Source: Paraburkholderia caribensis
GTDB taxonomy: Bacteria > Pseudomonadota > Gammaproteobacteria > Burkholderiales > Burkholderiaceae
DNA length: 64,000 nucleotides
Direction: 5' to 3'
Assembly: GCF_002902945.1 (NCBI RefSeq)
Contig: NZ_CP026101.1
Span: forward strand, 3,286,001 to 3,350,000
In this document: positions 43,632 to 53,572 of the stretch, piece after piece
Numbering within the stretch: position 1 is the first letter of the stretch
Layout: each line of letters begins with the position of its first letter
The notes under the pieces: model-generated
Databases searched by the model: none
Told to the model about the DNA's origin: nothing
What the model saw: the letters and a program-made list of their open reading frames with translations, nothing else
Translations under genes and position numbers: made by a program

Positions 43632-46025
43632 ATGCAATCCACGACTCCTACGTCTCCGCCTCCACCCCCGCAGAAGCGCAAGCGTCCGCTGTGGCTGAAG
43701 ATCATCCTTGGCTTCGTCGGGCTGATCTTCGCCGGAATCCTCTGCGTTTTGCTCGTGCTGGGTTACGCGCTGGTCGTCGCCACGCCCAATCTGCCTTCGC
43801 TCGACGCGTTGACGGACTATCGCCCGAAGGTGCCGCTGCGCATCTACACGGCAGATCACGTGCTGATCGGCGAATTCGGCGAAGAGCGCCGCGACATCGT
43901 GCACATGCGCGAGGTGCCGGACAATCTGAAGAAGGCCGTGCTCGCCATCGAAGACGCGCGTTTCTACGACCACGGCGGCGTCGATCTGATGGGTATCGCG
44001 CGCGCCGGCGTGGTCGCGCTCACGAACGGCCACGCAACGCAAGGCGCGAGCACGATCACGATGCAGGTTGCGCGCAACTTCTTCCTGTCCAGCGAGAAGA
44101 CGTACACGCGCAAGATCTACGAGATGCTGCTCGCGTATAAGATCGAATCGAAGCTGAGCAAAGATCAGATTCTCGAGGTGTACATGAATCAGATCTATCT
44201 CGGCCAGCGTGCGTACGGCTTCGCGAGCGCGGCGCGGGTGTACTTTGGCAAGGACCTGAAAGACCTGTCGCTGGCCGAATGCGCGATGCTCGCCGGTCTG
44301 CCCAAAGCGCCTTCCGCGTATAACCCGGTGGTGAATCCGAAGCGCGCGAAAGTGCGTCAGGAATACATCCTTCAACGCATGCTGGAACTCGGCTATATCA
44401 CGCAGGACCAGTACGACACGGCGAGCCGTCAGCCGCTCATCGTCAAGGGCGCTGGCAAGGAGTTCAGCGTGCACGCGGAGTACGTCGCGGAAATGGTGCG
44501 GCAGATGATGTATGCGCAGTACCGCGAAGAGGCGTACACGCGCGGCCTGAACGTCGTGACGACCATCGATTCCGCCGATCAGGACGCCGCATACCGGGCG
44601 TTGCGCAAGGGCTTGATGGACTATGAACGGCGTCACGGCTATCGCGGTCCGGAAGCATTCATCGACCTGCCCGCCGACGCGGACGAACGCGAGCAGGCCA
44701 TCGACGACGCGCTGCTCGAGCATCCCGACAACGGCGAAATCATCGCAGCCGTCGTCACGTCGGCAAGTCCGAAGCAGGTTCAGGCGACGCTGATCGACGG
44801 CAACGCCGTGACGATCCAGGGCGACGGGCTGCGCTACGCGACATTCGCACTGAGCACGCGCGCTCAGCCGAACCAGCGCGTGCGGCCGGGCGCGATCATC
44901 CGTATCGTGAAGAACGACGACGGCAACTGGTCGATCACGCAATTGCCGCAGATCGAAGGCGCGTTCGTCTCCGTCGTGCCGCAGGATGGCGCGATCCGCG
45001 CGCTCGTCGGCGGCTTCGACTTCAACAAGAACAAGTTCAATCACGTGACGCAGGCGTGGCGTCAGCCGGGTTCGAGCTTCAAGCCGTTCATCTATTCGGC
45101 GTCGCTAGAAAAGGGTTTGGGACCGGCAACCGTCATCAACGACGCGCCGCTCTTTTTCAGCGCAGCTGAAACAGGCGGCCAGGCGTGGGAGCCGAAGAAC
45201 TACGGCGGCGGCTTCGACGGCCCGATGTCGATGCGCACTGCGCTGCAGAAGTCGAAGAACCTCGTGTCGATCCGCATCCTCAACCACATCGGCACGAAGT
45301 ACGCACAGCAGTACATCACGCGCTTCGGTTTCGATGCTGAACGTCACCCCGCCTATCTGCCGATGGCACTGGGCGCGGGCCTCGTCACGCCGCTGCAGAT
45401 GGCGGCTGGCTACTCGGTGTTCGCCAACGGCGGCTTTCGCGTGAATCCGTATCTGATCGCCGAAGTCACCGATCAGCGCGGCATGGTCGTCGCGCATGCT
45501 GACCCGCTCGTCGCCGGCAGCAACGCGCCGCACGCAATCGAAGCACGCAATGCGTACGTGATGAACAGCCTGCTGACGAGCGTGGCGCAGCGCGGCACGG
45601 GGGCGAAGTCGAACGTTCTGAAGCGCACGGACCTCGCAGGCAAGACGGGCACCACCAACGATTCTCGCGACGCGTGGTTCGCCGGCTATCAGCACACGCT
45701 TTGCGCGATCGCGTGGATGGGCTATGACAGCCCGCGCAGTCTCGGCGACAAGGAAACGGGCGGCGGGCTCGCACTGCCCGTGTGGATCGACTACATGGGA
45801 CGCGCGCTCAAGGGCGTGCCCGAGTACAAGATGCCGATGCCGGAAGACGTCGTGTCGATCGGCGACGAGCTGTACTTCGACGACTTCACGCCGGGCAACG
45901 GCTTTGTGTCGACGGTCGGGGTGACGCTGCCGCCGCCGGGAGCCAGCGATGCAGCGAGCGCTGCGCCGGCCGCGGTCGGCGCGCAGGAAAAAGAAGACAT
46001 CATGAACCTGTTCAAAGGCCACTGA
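43632..46025 (+). CDS. mrcA: penicillin-binding protein 1a (bifunctional)
   Basis: 797 residues. A single membrane anchor (residues 22-45) follows a Pro-rich start. The GT51 glycosyltransferase has EDARFYDHGGVD and GASTITMQVARNFFLS; an OB-like insert follows; the transpeptidase has SxxK at SSFKPF, SKN at QKSKNLVSIRIL and KTGTTNDSRD. It polymerises and crosslinks peptidoglycan. The location opposite pilMNOPQ is conserved in related bacteria. A bidirectional terminator follows. Confidence 0.96.
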   Translation: MQSTTPTSPPPPPQKRKRPLWLKIILGFVGLIFAGILCVLLVLGYALVVATPNLPSLDALTDYRPKVPLRIYTADHVLIGEFGEERRDIVHMREVPDNLKKAVLAIEDARFYDHGGVDLMGIARAGVVALTNGHATQGASTITMQVARNFFLSSEKTYTRKIYEMLLAYKIESKLSKDQILEVYMNQIYLGQRAYGFASAARVYFGKDLKDLSLAECAMLAGLPKAPSAYNPVVNPKRAKVRQEYILQRMLELGYITQDQYDTASRQPLIVKGAGKEFSVHAEYVAEMVRQMMYAQYREEAYTRGLNVVTTIDSADQDAAYRALRKGLMDYERRHGYRGPEAFIDLPADADEREQAIDDALLEHPDNGEIIAAVVTSASPKQVQATLIDGNAVTIQGDGLRYATFALSTRAQPNQRVRPGAIIRIVKNDDGNWSITQLPQIEGAFVSVVPQDGAIRALVGGFDFNKNKFNHVTQAWRQPGSSFKPFIYSASLEKGLGPATVINDAPLFFSAAETGGQAWEPKNYGGGFDGPMSMRTALQKSKNLVSIRILNHIGTKYAQQYITRFGFDAERHPAYLPMALGAGLVTPLQMAAGYSVFANGGFRVNPYLIAEVTDQRGMVVAHADPLVAGSNAPHAIEARNAYVMNSLLTSVAQRGTGAKSNVLKRTDLAGKTGTTNDSRDAWFAGYQHTLCAIAWMGYDSPRSLGDKETGGGLALPVWIDYMGRALKGVPEYKMPMPEDVVSIGDELYFDDFTPGNGFVSTVGVTLPPPGASDAASAAPAAVGAQEKEDIMNLFKGH

Positions 46026-46047
46026 GTCCCGATTTCCGCGCAGAAAC

Positions 46048-46080
46048 AAAGCCGCCGCGTGTCGAACGCGGCGGCTTTTT
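46048..46080 (+). terminator. bidirectional terminator between mrcA and cyaY
   Basis: Stem AAAGCCGCCGCGT/ACGCGGCGGCTTT with a 5-base loop, flanked by A- and T-rich tails. It serves two convergent genes. Confidence 0.85.
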
Positions 46081-46127
46081 CATTTCGGCAAACGCGCATC
46101 GGCATCAGACGCGCAGGCTCGAGACGC

Positions 46128-46445
46128 TCAGGGCGCGATATGGACGTCTTCGCCTGCCTGCTGCGTCGCGTAGTCGGAAAGCGCCGCGTAGAACTCGGTG
46201 CCATTGCGCGTATCGCGCCACGCACCGTCGACAAAACGGAAGTGGTATCCGCCCGACTTTGCGGCGATCCAGATCTCCTGCATCGGCGGCTGAAGATTCA
46301 CGATGATCTTCGTGCCGTTCTCGAATTCGAGCGTCAGCACGTTGCCGCTGCGCTCGAATTCGACGTCGGCGTCCGTATCGTCGAGCGAGCGTTCGATGGC
46401 TGCCAGCACAGCCTCGGCGCGGGTCAGGTATTCACTGTCGGACAT
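46128..46445 (-). CDS. cyaY: iron donor protein CyaY (frataxin)
   Basis: 105 residues of frataxin fold: an acidic first helix (EYLTRAEAVLAAIERSLDDTD) for iron binding, then VLTLEFENGTKIIVNLQPPMQEIWIAAKSGGYHF with the conserved QPP..IW.A motif. CyaY regulates Fe-S cluster assembly through IscS. Its start is only 35 bp from that of lptM, which runs the other way, so the two promoters overlap. Confidence 0.95.
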   Translation of the reverse strand: MSDSEYLTRAEAVLAAIERSLDDTDADVEFERSGNVLTLEFENGTKIIVNLQPPMQEIWIAAKSGGYHFRFVDGAWRDTRNGTEFYAALSDYATQQAGEDVHIAP

Positions 46446-46480
46446 GCTAAACTCCAGCGATTAATTATTCAGGGACAGTC

Positions 46481-46798
46481 ATGCGAGTCGTTTTCCGGAC
46501 GAGCGCCACGGCCACGATTCTAGCGACTCTGGCTATTGTCGCAGGTGTAGCGCTCAGCGGTTGCGGACAACGCGGTTCGCTGTATATGCCTACCGTTCCG
46601 CCTCTTCCGGCCAAACCGAACGAACAGACCCAGCCGCGCTCGCCCAACGAAGTGAAACCCGACGCCGAATCCGCTCAGGATTCCGTGCCGGATACGTCGG
46701 GCACGCCATTGTCCCTGTCGCCCGATTCCGAACTGCGCACTGCGCCGACGTCGAACGCGCCCGCCCAACCGGCGTCCGGCGCGTCCGAAGCTCAATAA
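46481..46798 (+). CDS. lptM: LptM-like small outer-membrane lipoprotein
   Basis: 105 residues. The signal peptide ends in VALSGC (lipobox), followed by GQRGSLYMP, which is the diagnostic GQKGPLYLP-like motif of LptM/YifL. A Pro-rich disordered tail follows. LptM helps LptD form its correct disulfides. It lies 9 bp before lysA, the arrangement seen in many proteobacteria. Confidence 0.88.
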   Translation: MRVVFRTSATATILATLAIVAGVALSGCGQRGSLYMPTVPPLPAKPNEQTQPRSPNEVKPDAESAQDSVPDTSGTPLSLSPDSELRTAPTSNAPAQPASGASEAQ

Positions 46799-46807
46799 GA
46801 CTGCCGT

Positions 46808-48070
46808 ATGACTCAATCCGCTTTTGCCTACGTCGACGGCGTGCTGCACGCTGAAGGCGTGTCCGCCGCATCGCTTGCCGAGCAGTTCGGCACGCCGCTG
46901 TATGTCTACTCGCGCGCCGCGCTCAGCAACGCATGGCACGCCTACGCGGACGCATGCGCCGGCCGGCGCGCTACCGTGCACGTCGCCGTGAAGGCGAACA
47001 GCAACCTCGCCGTGCTCAACCTGTTCGCGCGCATGGGCGCGGGCTTCGACATCGTGTCGGGCGGCGAGCTGGCGCGCGTGCTCGCTGCGGGCGGCAAAGC
47101 GGAAAACACCGTGTTCTCGGGCGTCGGCAAGAGCGTCGCGGAAATGCGCGAAGGGCTTGCGGCGGGCGTGAAATGCTTCAACGTCGAATCGATTCCCGAA
47201 CTCGACCGCCTCAATGCCGTAGCGGGTGAAATGGGCAAGAAGGCGCCCGTGTCGCTGCGCGTGAATCCTGATGTCGACGCGAAGACGCATCCGTACATTT
47301 CGACGGGCCTCAAGTCGAACAAGTTCGGCGTTGCGTTCGACGAAGCGCGCGCCACGTATCGCGCCGCCGCCGCAATGAAGCACCTCGACGTGGTCGGCAT
47401 CGACTGTCATATCGGTTCGCAGATCACGGAAGTCGCGCCGTATCTCGACGCCGTGGACAAACTGCTGGAACTCGTCGAACAGATCGAGGCAGACGGCGTG
47501 AAGATCAAGCATATCGATGTCGGCGGCGGCCTCGGTATCACCTACGACGACGAAACGCCGCCGGATATCGGCGATTTCGTGCGCACCTTGCTCGACCGGA
47601 TCGAAGCGCGCGGGCATGGCCACCGCGAAGTGTATTTCGAGCCGGGCCGCTCGCTCGTCGGCAATGCGGGCATGCTGCTCACGCGCGTCGAGTTTCTGAA
47701 GCCGGGCGTCGAGAAGAATTTTGCGATCGTCGACGCGGCGATGAACGACCTTGCGCGCCCCGCGATGTACGAGGCTTATCACGCAATCGAACCCGTCCTG
47801 CAGCGCGCAGGCGACAAGCATGTTTATGACGTCGTCGGTCCCGTGTGCGAAAGCGGAGACTGGCTCGGACGCGAACGCAAACTCGCCGTCGAGCCCGGCG
47901 ATCTGCTGGCGATCCGCTCCGCGGGCGCCTACGGTTTCGCGATGAGCTCGAACTACAACACGCGTGTGCGCGCAGCCGAAGTGATGGTCGACGGCGACAA
48001 GGCGTACGTCGTGCGCAAACGCGAAGAAGTGAAAGACCTGTTCGCGGGCGAGACGGTTCTGCCGGAATAA
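46808..48070 (+). CDS. lysA: diaminopimelate decarboxylase
   Basis: 420 residues of the fold-III PLP family. The PLP Lys is in VHVAVKANSNLAVL near residue 60. GAGFDIVSGGEL, GIDCHIGSQ, IDVGGGLGI, EPGRSLVGNAG and VCESGDWLGRER are all present. It makes L-lysine from meso-diaminopimelate. It is co-directional with lptM, and a strong terminator follows. Confidence 0.97.
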   Translation: MTQSAFAYVDGVLHAEGVSAASLAEQFGTPLYVYSRAALSNAWHAYADACAGRRATVHVAVKANSNLAVLNLFARMGAGFDIVSGGELARVLAAGGKAENTVFSGVGKSVAEMREGLAAGVKCFNVESIPELDRLNAVAGEMGKKAPVSLRVNPDVDAKTHPYISTGLKSNKFGVAFDEARATYRAAAAMKHLDVVGIDCHIGSQITEVAPYLDAVDKLLELVEQIEADGVKIKHIDVGGGLGITYDDETPPDIGDFVRTLLDRIEARGHGHREVYFEPGRSLVGNAGMLLTRVEFLKPGVEKNFAIVDAAMNDLARPAMYEAYHAIEPVLQRAGDKHVYDVVGPVCESGDWLGRERKLAVEPGDLLAIRSAGAYGFAMSSNYNTRVRAAEVMVDGDKAYVVRKREEVKDLFAGETVLPE

Positions 48071-48109
48071 CACTGATAGACAGCGTGCGTTTCGAACGCT
48101 CAAAGCAAA

Positions 48110-48143
48110 AAGGCGATGCGCTCACCACGCATCGCCTTTTTTT
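48110..48143 (+). terminator. bidirectional terminator after lysA
   Basis: An 11-bp stem AAGGCGATGCG/CGCATCGCCTT is followed by seven T and preceded by A-rich sequence, serving lysA and the convergent msrQ. Confidence 0.9.
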
Positions 48144-48163
48144 CGCCTGTCGATTCGGGCTCG

Positions 48164-48898
48164 TCAGATTTTTGCGCGCTGCCTGATTCTGTCGCGCGCC
48201 CAAACCAGAACGCGCCAGCCCAGCAACGCAATCACGATCGCCCCGTAGATCTTCGGCAAGATCAGATCGTGCTTGCCCGCCTTCATCCACCAGAAATGCA
48301 GGATCGCGAGCGCGGCGATCGGATAGATGGCGCGGTGCAGCGTCTGCCAGCGTCGGCCGAGCTTGCGCACCATGGCTTTCGGCGACGTGACGGCAAGCGG
48401 CACCAGCAGAACGAACGCCGCAAAGCCGACTGTGATGAACGGCCGCTTGCCGATGTCCTTCACGATCGCGGCGATGTCGAACCACTTGTCGAACCAGAAG
48501 TAGGTCGTGAAATGCAGCGCGGCGTAGAAGAACGCGTAGAGGCCGAGCATCCGGCGAAAGCGCAGCAACGCGTTCCAGCCTGTCAACTTGCGTAGCGGCG
48601 TCACCGCGAGCGTGATGCAGATGAACACCAGCGTCCACAAACCCGTCGAGCGCGTGATGAACTCGATGGGGTTTGCGCCCAGTCCGCCCGTGAAGCCGAA
48701 CAACACAATGCGCGCAAGCGGGTACAACGCCGCGACGAATACCGCGATCTTCGCCGGGCCGACCCAGCGGCTGGCGTTGGCGCTCGCAGTGCCGGCTTGT
48801 CGCGTCGAACGCACGGTGTTCGAGGCGGTTTTGGCGCTTGCGGCGCTGCTCGTTGCGGTCGCGGTTCGGGTCGTGTCGGTTGCCATGCGCGCCGCCAT
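48164..48898 (-). CDS. msrQ: MsrQ haem-binding membrane subunit of the MsrPQ system
   Basis: 244 residues from the ATG at 48898, which overlaps the msrP stop (TGATG). The N-terminal 40 residues are a Thr/Ala-rich extension. Six membrane segments follow, with haem-ligand His in LHFTTYFWFD and LHRAIYPIAALAILHFWWM. MsrQ carries electrons from quinol to MsrP in the periplasm for repair of oxidised methionine. A downstream ATG at 48883 is possible. Confidence 0.92.
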   Translation of the reverse strand: MAARMATDTTRTATATSSAASAKTASNTVRSTRQAGTASANASRWVGPAKIAVFVAALYPLARIVLFGFTGGLGANPIEFITRSTGLWTLVFICITLAVTPLRKLTGWNALLRFRRMLGLYAFFYAALHFTTYFWFDKWFDIAAIVKDIGKRPFITVGFAAFVLLVPLAVTSPKAMVRKLGRRWQTLHRAIYPIAALAILHFWWMKAGKHDLILPKIYGAIVIALLGWRVLVWARDRIRQRAKI

Positions 48899-49890
48899 CA
48901 AAAGTTCTTCTTCAGGTCCATGCCCTGATACATCGACGCGACCAGATCGCCGTAGCCGTTGTACATCAGCGTGTTCCGCTTGGGCGTGAAGATGCCGTCA
49001 CCGATGCGCCGTTCAGTCGCCTGGCTCCAGCGCGGATGGTCGACGTTCGGGTTCACGTTCGAATAGAAACCGTACTCGCTCGGCGCGTAGGTGTTCCAAC
49101 TGGTCGGCGGCTGCTTTTCGACGAAGCGGATTTTCACCAGCGACTTCGCGCTCTTGAAGCCGTACTTCCACGGCACGATGATGCGCACGGGCGCGCCGTT
49201 CTGATTCGGCAGCACCTGGCCGTAGACGCCCATCGTCAGCAGCGTCAGCGGATTCATTGCTTCGTCCATGCGCAGACCTTCCGAATAGGGCCATTCGAGA
49301 ATCGGCTCCGACAGTCCGGGCATCTGCGACGGATCGGCAAGCGTGATGAACTGCACGTATTTCGCGTTCGCCGTGGGCTGCGCGCGCTTGATGAGTTCCG
49401 ACAGCGGAATGCCGATCCACGGAATCACCATCGACCAGCCTTCCACGCAACGCAGCCGGTACACGCGCTCCTCGAGCGGCGCGAGCTTCAGCAATTCGTC
49501 GATGTCGTAGACCTTCGCGTTCTTCACCTCGCCTTCGACGCTCACCTTCCACGGACGCGGCCGCAACGTCCCGGCGTTGTGCGCGGGGTCGCTTTTGTCG
49601 GTGCCGAACTCGTAGAAGTTGTTGTACGTGGTGATGTCCTTGTAAGACGTGACCTTGTCTGCGACGACGAATTTCGGGTTGGCCTTCGCGCCGAGCTTCA
49701 GCGCTTTCGGATCGGGCGACGAATATTCCGCGTACGCCTCGCCGTGCACGCCGATCAGGCCGCCGAGCGCGACTGCGCCCGCCGCCTGCAGGATGCGCCG
49801 GCGATTTTCGAACACGCGCTGCGGCGTAATTTCGCTGCGCGCGATGTCGTCGCCATACAGCTGGCCTCGGTCGCTTCGCTTGATCCACAT
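48898..49890 (-). CDS. msrP: periplasmic methionine sulfoxide reductase, molybdopterin subunit MsrP
   Basis: 330 residues. The ATG at 49890 has AAGGAG 10 bases upstream. A twin-arginine signal (ENRRRILQAAGAVALGG) near residues 32-48 directs Tat export. The molybdenum-ligand Cys is in YRLRCVEGWSMVIPW, and the fold is that of the sulfite oxidase family. It reduces methionine sulfoxide in periplasmic proteins with MsrQ as electron donor. Confidence 0.94.
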   Translation of the reverse strand: MWIKRSDRGQLYGDDIARSEITPQRVFENRRRILQAAGAVALGGLIGVHGEAYAEYSSPDPKALKLGAKANPKFVVADKVTSYKDITTYNNFYEFGTDKSDPAHNAGTLRPRPWKVSVEGEVKNAKVYDIDELLKLAPLEERVYRLRCVEGWSMVIPWIGIPLSELIKRAQPTANAKYVQFITLADPSQMPGLSEPILEWPYSEGLRMDEAMNPLTLLTMGVYGQVLPNQNGAPVRIIVPWKYGFKSAKSLVKIRFVEKQPPTSWNTYAPSEYGFYSNVNPNVDHPRWSQATERRIGDGIFTPKRNTLMYNGYGDLVASMYQGMDLKKNF

Positions 49891-50031
49891 GCTGAAAACT
49901 CCTTGCCGGGCGCCTTCGCCCGATCGATATTCGTTCGACTCGCGCAGGCGAGTCACCGTTCTACGTTACCGGTTCTTCGTTCTGCTTCGTTCTGTTAACA
50001 CACGCGGCGGGCGATTCTTCCATACCGGCAT

Positions 50032-50064
50032 AAAAAAACCGCCGGTGCGGCGCACACGGCGGTT
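50032..50064 (-). terminator. terminator after ccsB
   Basis: Stem AACCGCC/GGCGGTT with an inner GC-rich loop and a run of seven T on the minus strand. Confidence 0.75.
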
Positions 50065-50095
50065 TCTGGTTGTTCCAGCCCGGAGAAACTGAAAC

Positions 50096-51313
50096 TTACA
50101 GCTTGCCGTAGCTGTGCAGCCCCGACAGGAACATATTGACGCCGAGGAACGCGAAAGTCGTCACCAGCAGGCCCGTCAGCGCCCACCATGCGGCGACCGC
50201 GCCGCGCAGGCCTTTCATCAGACGCATGTGCAGCCACGCCGCGTAGTTCAGCCAGACGATCAGCGCCCACGTTTCCTTCGGGTCCCAGCTCCAGTAGCCG
50301 CCCCACGCTTCGGCCGCCCACAGCGCGCCGAGAATCGTCGCAATCGTGAAGAACGCGAAGCCGACGGCTATCGACTTGTACATCACGTCGTCGAGCACGT
50401 CGAGCGTCGGCAGACGGTCGGCCAGCACGCCGCGTTCTTTCATCAGATACGCGACGCCAACCATCGCCGACAGCGCGAAGCTGCCGTAGCCGATGAAGTT
50501 CGCCGGCACGTGAATCTTCATCCACCAGCTTTGCAGCGCGGGGACGAGCGGCTGGATCTGCTGGGCGTCGCGCGCGATCGAGTACCACATCAGGAAGCCG
50601 ACGGCCGCGCTGATCACCAGCAGCACAAAGGCGCCAAGCGAGCGGGTGTTGTAATGCTGCTCGTAGTACAGGTAGAACAGCGCCGTAATCAGGCTGAACA
50701 GCACGAACACTTCGTACAGGTTCGAGATTGGAATATGGCCGACGTCCGAGCCGATCAGATACGACTCGTACCAGCGCACCATGAGGCCGACGAAGCCCAT
50801 CAGCACCGCCACCCACGTCATCTTCGAGCCGATCGCGGCGCCCGTCGGCGAACGCGACAACGTGCCGATCCAGTAGAACAGCGTGGCCAGCACGAACAGT
50901 GCGCTCATCCACAGGATGGCCGACTGGCTCGACAGGAAATACTTGAGGAAGAACGCGTGATCGGCGCGGGCGAGATCGCCGCCGTAAATCTGGATGGCCG
51001 ACAGCGACAGCACCGCGATGCACGCCATCAGCAGACGGGCGGGCTTCCAGCGCCAGCCTAGCGCGACGAAAGCAGGTACCGTGCACACCAGCACCAGCTT
51101 GTCGTAGTAATTCATGTAGTCGTGGTAGCGCGACAGCGCAAACCCAGCGCCCGCAACCAGCGCGAGCGCGAACAGCCAGTCGAACGGACCGAGGCGCTTC
51201 AGGAATGGACGATCGTCCAGCAGCGCTTCGCCCGTCAGATGCGGGGTCGAGTGAGCCGCCGTATCGGCACGCGGCTTGGCGCGCGAGGATGAGGAAACTT
51301 GAGTCAGGTCCAT
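50096..51313 (-). CDS. ccsB: cytochrome c biogenesis protein CcsB
   Basis: 405 residues with about eight or more membrane segments. The haem-handling WWD-type motif reads WGGYWSWDPKETWALIVW near residue 345, and conserved His residues lie in KIHVPANFIGYG and AAWLHMRLMKG. With ResB it makes the System II haem lyase that attaches haem to c-type cytochromes. The ATG at 51313 lies 4 bp after resB. Longer frames upstream overlap resB and are not credible. Confidence 0.95.
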   Translation of the reverse strand: MDLTQVSSSSRAKPRADTAAHSTPHLTGEALLDDRPFLKRLGPFDWLFALALVAGAGFALSRYHDYMNYYDKLVLVCTVPAFVALGWRWKPARLLMACIAVLSLSAIQIYGGDLARADHAFFLKYFLSSQSAILWMSALFVLATLFYWIGTLSRSPTGAAIGSKMTWVAVLMGFVGLMVRWYESYLIGSDVGHIPISNLYEVFVLFSLITALFYLYYEQHYNTRSLGAFVLLVISAAVGFLMWYSIARDAQQIQPLVPALQSWWMKIHVPANFIGYGSFALSAMVGVAYLMKERGVLADRLPTLDVLDDVMYKSIAVGFAFFTIATILGALWAAEAWGGYWSWDPKETWALIVWLNYAAWLHMRLMKGLRGAVAAWWALTGLLVTTFAFLGVNMFLSGLHSYGKL

Positions 51314-51317
51314 GATC

Positions 51318-53552
51318 TTACCGGGTCGAATCGGATGAATCTTCGGACGCTTCGCTCGCTGCACGCGCGGCGCCCTTCGCCTCGTAGGCGGGATCGGCAT
51401 CGACAGGCTTGCCGCCCAGCGCGACGCCAACGGCTTCGCGGGTTTGGACGAATTCCTTCTCGAAATCGAATGTCTTGCGCGCCGTCGACATCGCCATCAC
51501 GACGTTCACGCCATTTCCGCTGCGATCCGCGTCCTTGAGCCAAAACCACAGCCGCCGCTCACGAACATAGAACATCGAAAAGATGCCCAACACAAGGAGC
51601 AGGCTGCCAAGATACACGACTTTTTTGCCGGGCGCGCGCGTCAACTGAAATACCGAAGCTTGCACCTGCTTGAAGGAGTCAAGCTGCAAATAGACCGGCG
51701 AACCGTACAGAAAGCTGTCCGAAATCGCGTTGATCGAGCTTTGGACAAAGCGGCTCGTGGTCGGATCGGCTGTCGCCGGGCCTTCTCCCGCCTGCTTGCG
51801 CGCGAGTTGCCACACATCCCACATCGAGCCTTCGAGCATGCGAAGCAAGAGTCCTGCCGCCTTCTCTTGCTCAGCCTTGGGGACAGAACGGTCGATGAAG
51901 GCGGCGACTGCCTGGAAGCCGCCAACCTTCTGACCGTTGGCGGCCTTGCCCAGGCTCGGATCGTCACCGGCGAACAGCGTCAGCACGCGCGATGCGCTTT
52001 CCTCCAGATGCTGCTGCAGTTCCGCGTTCGACTGCACCGAGCGCTGCGCGAAATCGCGTGCCGCCTGTGCACGGATGGCGGGGTCCTCGAGCGCCGCGCG
52101 CATGCGCATCCATTCGTTGACCGTGCCGCCCGCGTCGGCGGGGATGCGCAGATAGCGGAAGGCATCGTCAGGATTGGCGCGCATGCCCGCGAGAAACACC
52201 CGCTCGCCGCTTACATCGACGGGCAGCATGTAGTTGTTGTACTCGCGCGCCTGACCGTCCTTGTCGCGCACCTTGTATTGCACCGACGGGCCGACGTTAC
52301 GCAGATCGACCGGCTTCGACGTCTTGGCGCCGGAGCCGAGGCGCTCGTCGAAGGCTTCCTTCAGCGACTGATGCGCGGCGACGCCGCGCGCATCGTTCTG
52401 GCCGTTGCCGTTCGAGATGTTCTCGACATTGATTGCGCGGAAATCGGCAAATTCGACCGTCTGGCCGTCCGCGCCGGGCATCGACGCGCTCAATACCTTC
52501 GAGCCGCCGATCTCGCCGCTGAACGGCTCGCTCTTGACGCTGCTGCCCGTCATCGGCCACGCCGTCGTCTGCATCTGCGAGCCGCCGTCCTGGAAGCTCG
52601 ACTGATAGATCGACACGCCGTCGTATTCGAACGGCTTGTTCACCTCGACGCGTGCCGGCACGCGCGCGCCCGTCTTGTGGTCGATCACGACGATGTCGCT
52701 GGCAAAGAGCTTCGGCATGCCCGTCGAGTAATAATCGACGATGAACTTGTTGAGTTCGATCGAAAACGGCAAATCCTGGATCAGCGAGCCGTCCTGCTGG
52801 TTCAGGATCGCCGTCGATACATGCTGGCCTTCCGGCACCCACGCGTAGCCGCGGAAGGTCGGATTGCCTTGCGACAGGCGATGCTCGGGCGGGATCTCGT
52901 TGATGACGGTGTTGCTGCGGATCGGCGTCTTGTCGAACAGCCACATCTGCAGCTTGATGGGCAGATTGCTGTCGAGCAAACCGCCGATGCAAATGATCAC
53001 GATCGCGATGTGCGCGGAGATGTAGCCGAGCTTGGTCAGCGCGCCGCGCTTTGCGGCGATCAGCGTGGCGCCTTCCGATTCGCGCGTCACGTACTTGTAG
53101 CCGAGCTTCGCCGACAGCTTGCCGAGCGTGGCTGCGGCTTGCGCGCGCGTCGCGTTCGGCACCGCGAACTCGCCCTTGTGGTGGAACGCGCGCAGGCTGC
53201 CTTCGCGGACCTTGTCCTTCCAGCTTTTCGTGTCGGCGATCATCTTCGGCGCGTTGCGGATCACGCACAGCGAGACCGACACGACCAGAAAGCCGAGGAT
53301 CAGCATGAACCACCACGCGCTGTACACGTTGTACAAGCTCAGCGAGCGGAAGATGTCAGCCCAGAACGGCCCGAACTGGTTGACGTAGTTCGGATACGGA
53401 TCGTCCTGCGTGAGCACCGTGCCGATAATGCTCGCAATCGACAGGATCACGAGCAATGCGATCGCAAAGCGCATCGAACTCAGCAATTCGACCGACGTGC
53501 GCAGGAAGCGCTGCCGCGACTTCAACTCCAAACCCGACGTGGTGACGCTCAT
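51318..53552 (-). CDS. resB: cytochrome c biogenesis protein ResB
   Basis: 744 residues. Membrane segments at about 25-45, 75-95, 175-195 and near residue 650 surround a large periplasmic domain. ResB features include SSMRFAIALLVILSIASIIGT, LGYISAHIAIVIICIGGLLD and GARVPARVEVNKPFEYDG. It partners CcsB in System II. It precedes ccsB on the same strand. The C-terminal 90 residues after the last membrane helix are polar and variable. Confidence 0.95.
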   Translation of the reverse strand: MSVTTSGLELKSRQRFLRTSVELLSSMRFAIALLVILSIASIIGTVLTQDDPYPNYVNQFGPFWADIFRSLSLYNVYSAWWFMLILGFLVVSVSLCVIRNAPKMIADTKSWKDKVREGSLRAFHHKGEFAVPNATRAQAAATLGKLSAKLGYKYVTRESEGATLIAAKRGALTKLGYISAHIAIVIICIGGLLDSNLPIKLQMWLFDKTPIRSNTVINEIPPEHRLSQGNPTFRGYAWVPEGQHVSTAILNQQDGSLIQDLPFSIELNKFIVDYYSTGMPKLFASDIVVIDHKTGARVPARVEVNKPFEYDGVSIYQSSFQDGGSQMQTTAWPMTGSSVKSEPFSGEIGGSKVLSASMPGADGQTVEFADFRAINVENISNGNGQNDARGVAAHQSLKEAFDERLGSGAKTSKPVDLRNVGPSVQYKVRDKDGQAREYNNYMLPVDVSGERVFLAGMRANPDDAFRYLRIPADAGGTVNEWMRMRAALEDPAIRAQAARDFAQRSVQSNAELQQHLEESASRVLTLFAGDDPSLGKAANGQKVGGFQAVAAFIDRSVPKAEQEKAAGLLLRMLEGSMWDVWQLARKQAGEGPATADPTTSRFVQSSINAISDSFLYGSPVYLQLDSFKQVQASVFQLTRAPGKKVVYLGSLLLVLGIFSMFYVRERRLWFWLKDADRSGNGVNVVMAMSTARKTFDFEKEFVQTREAVGVALGGKPVDADPAYEAKGAARAASEASEDSSDSTR

Positions 53553-53572
53553 TCAAACTCCGACTGAACAGC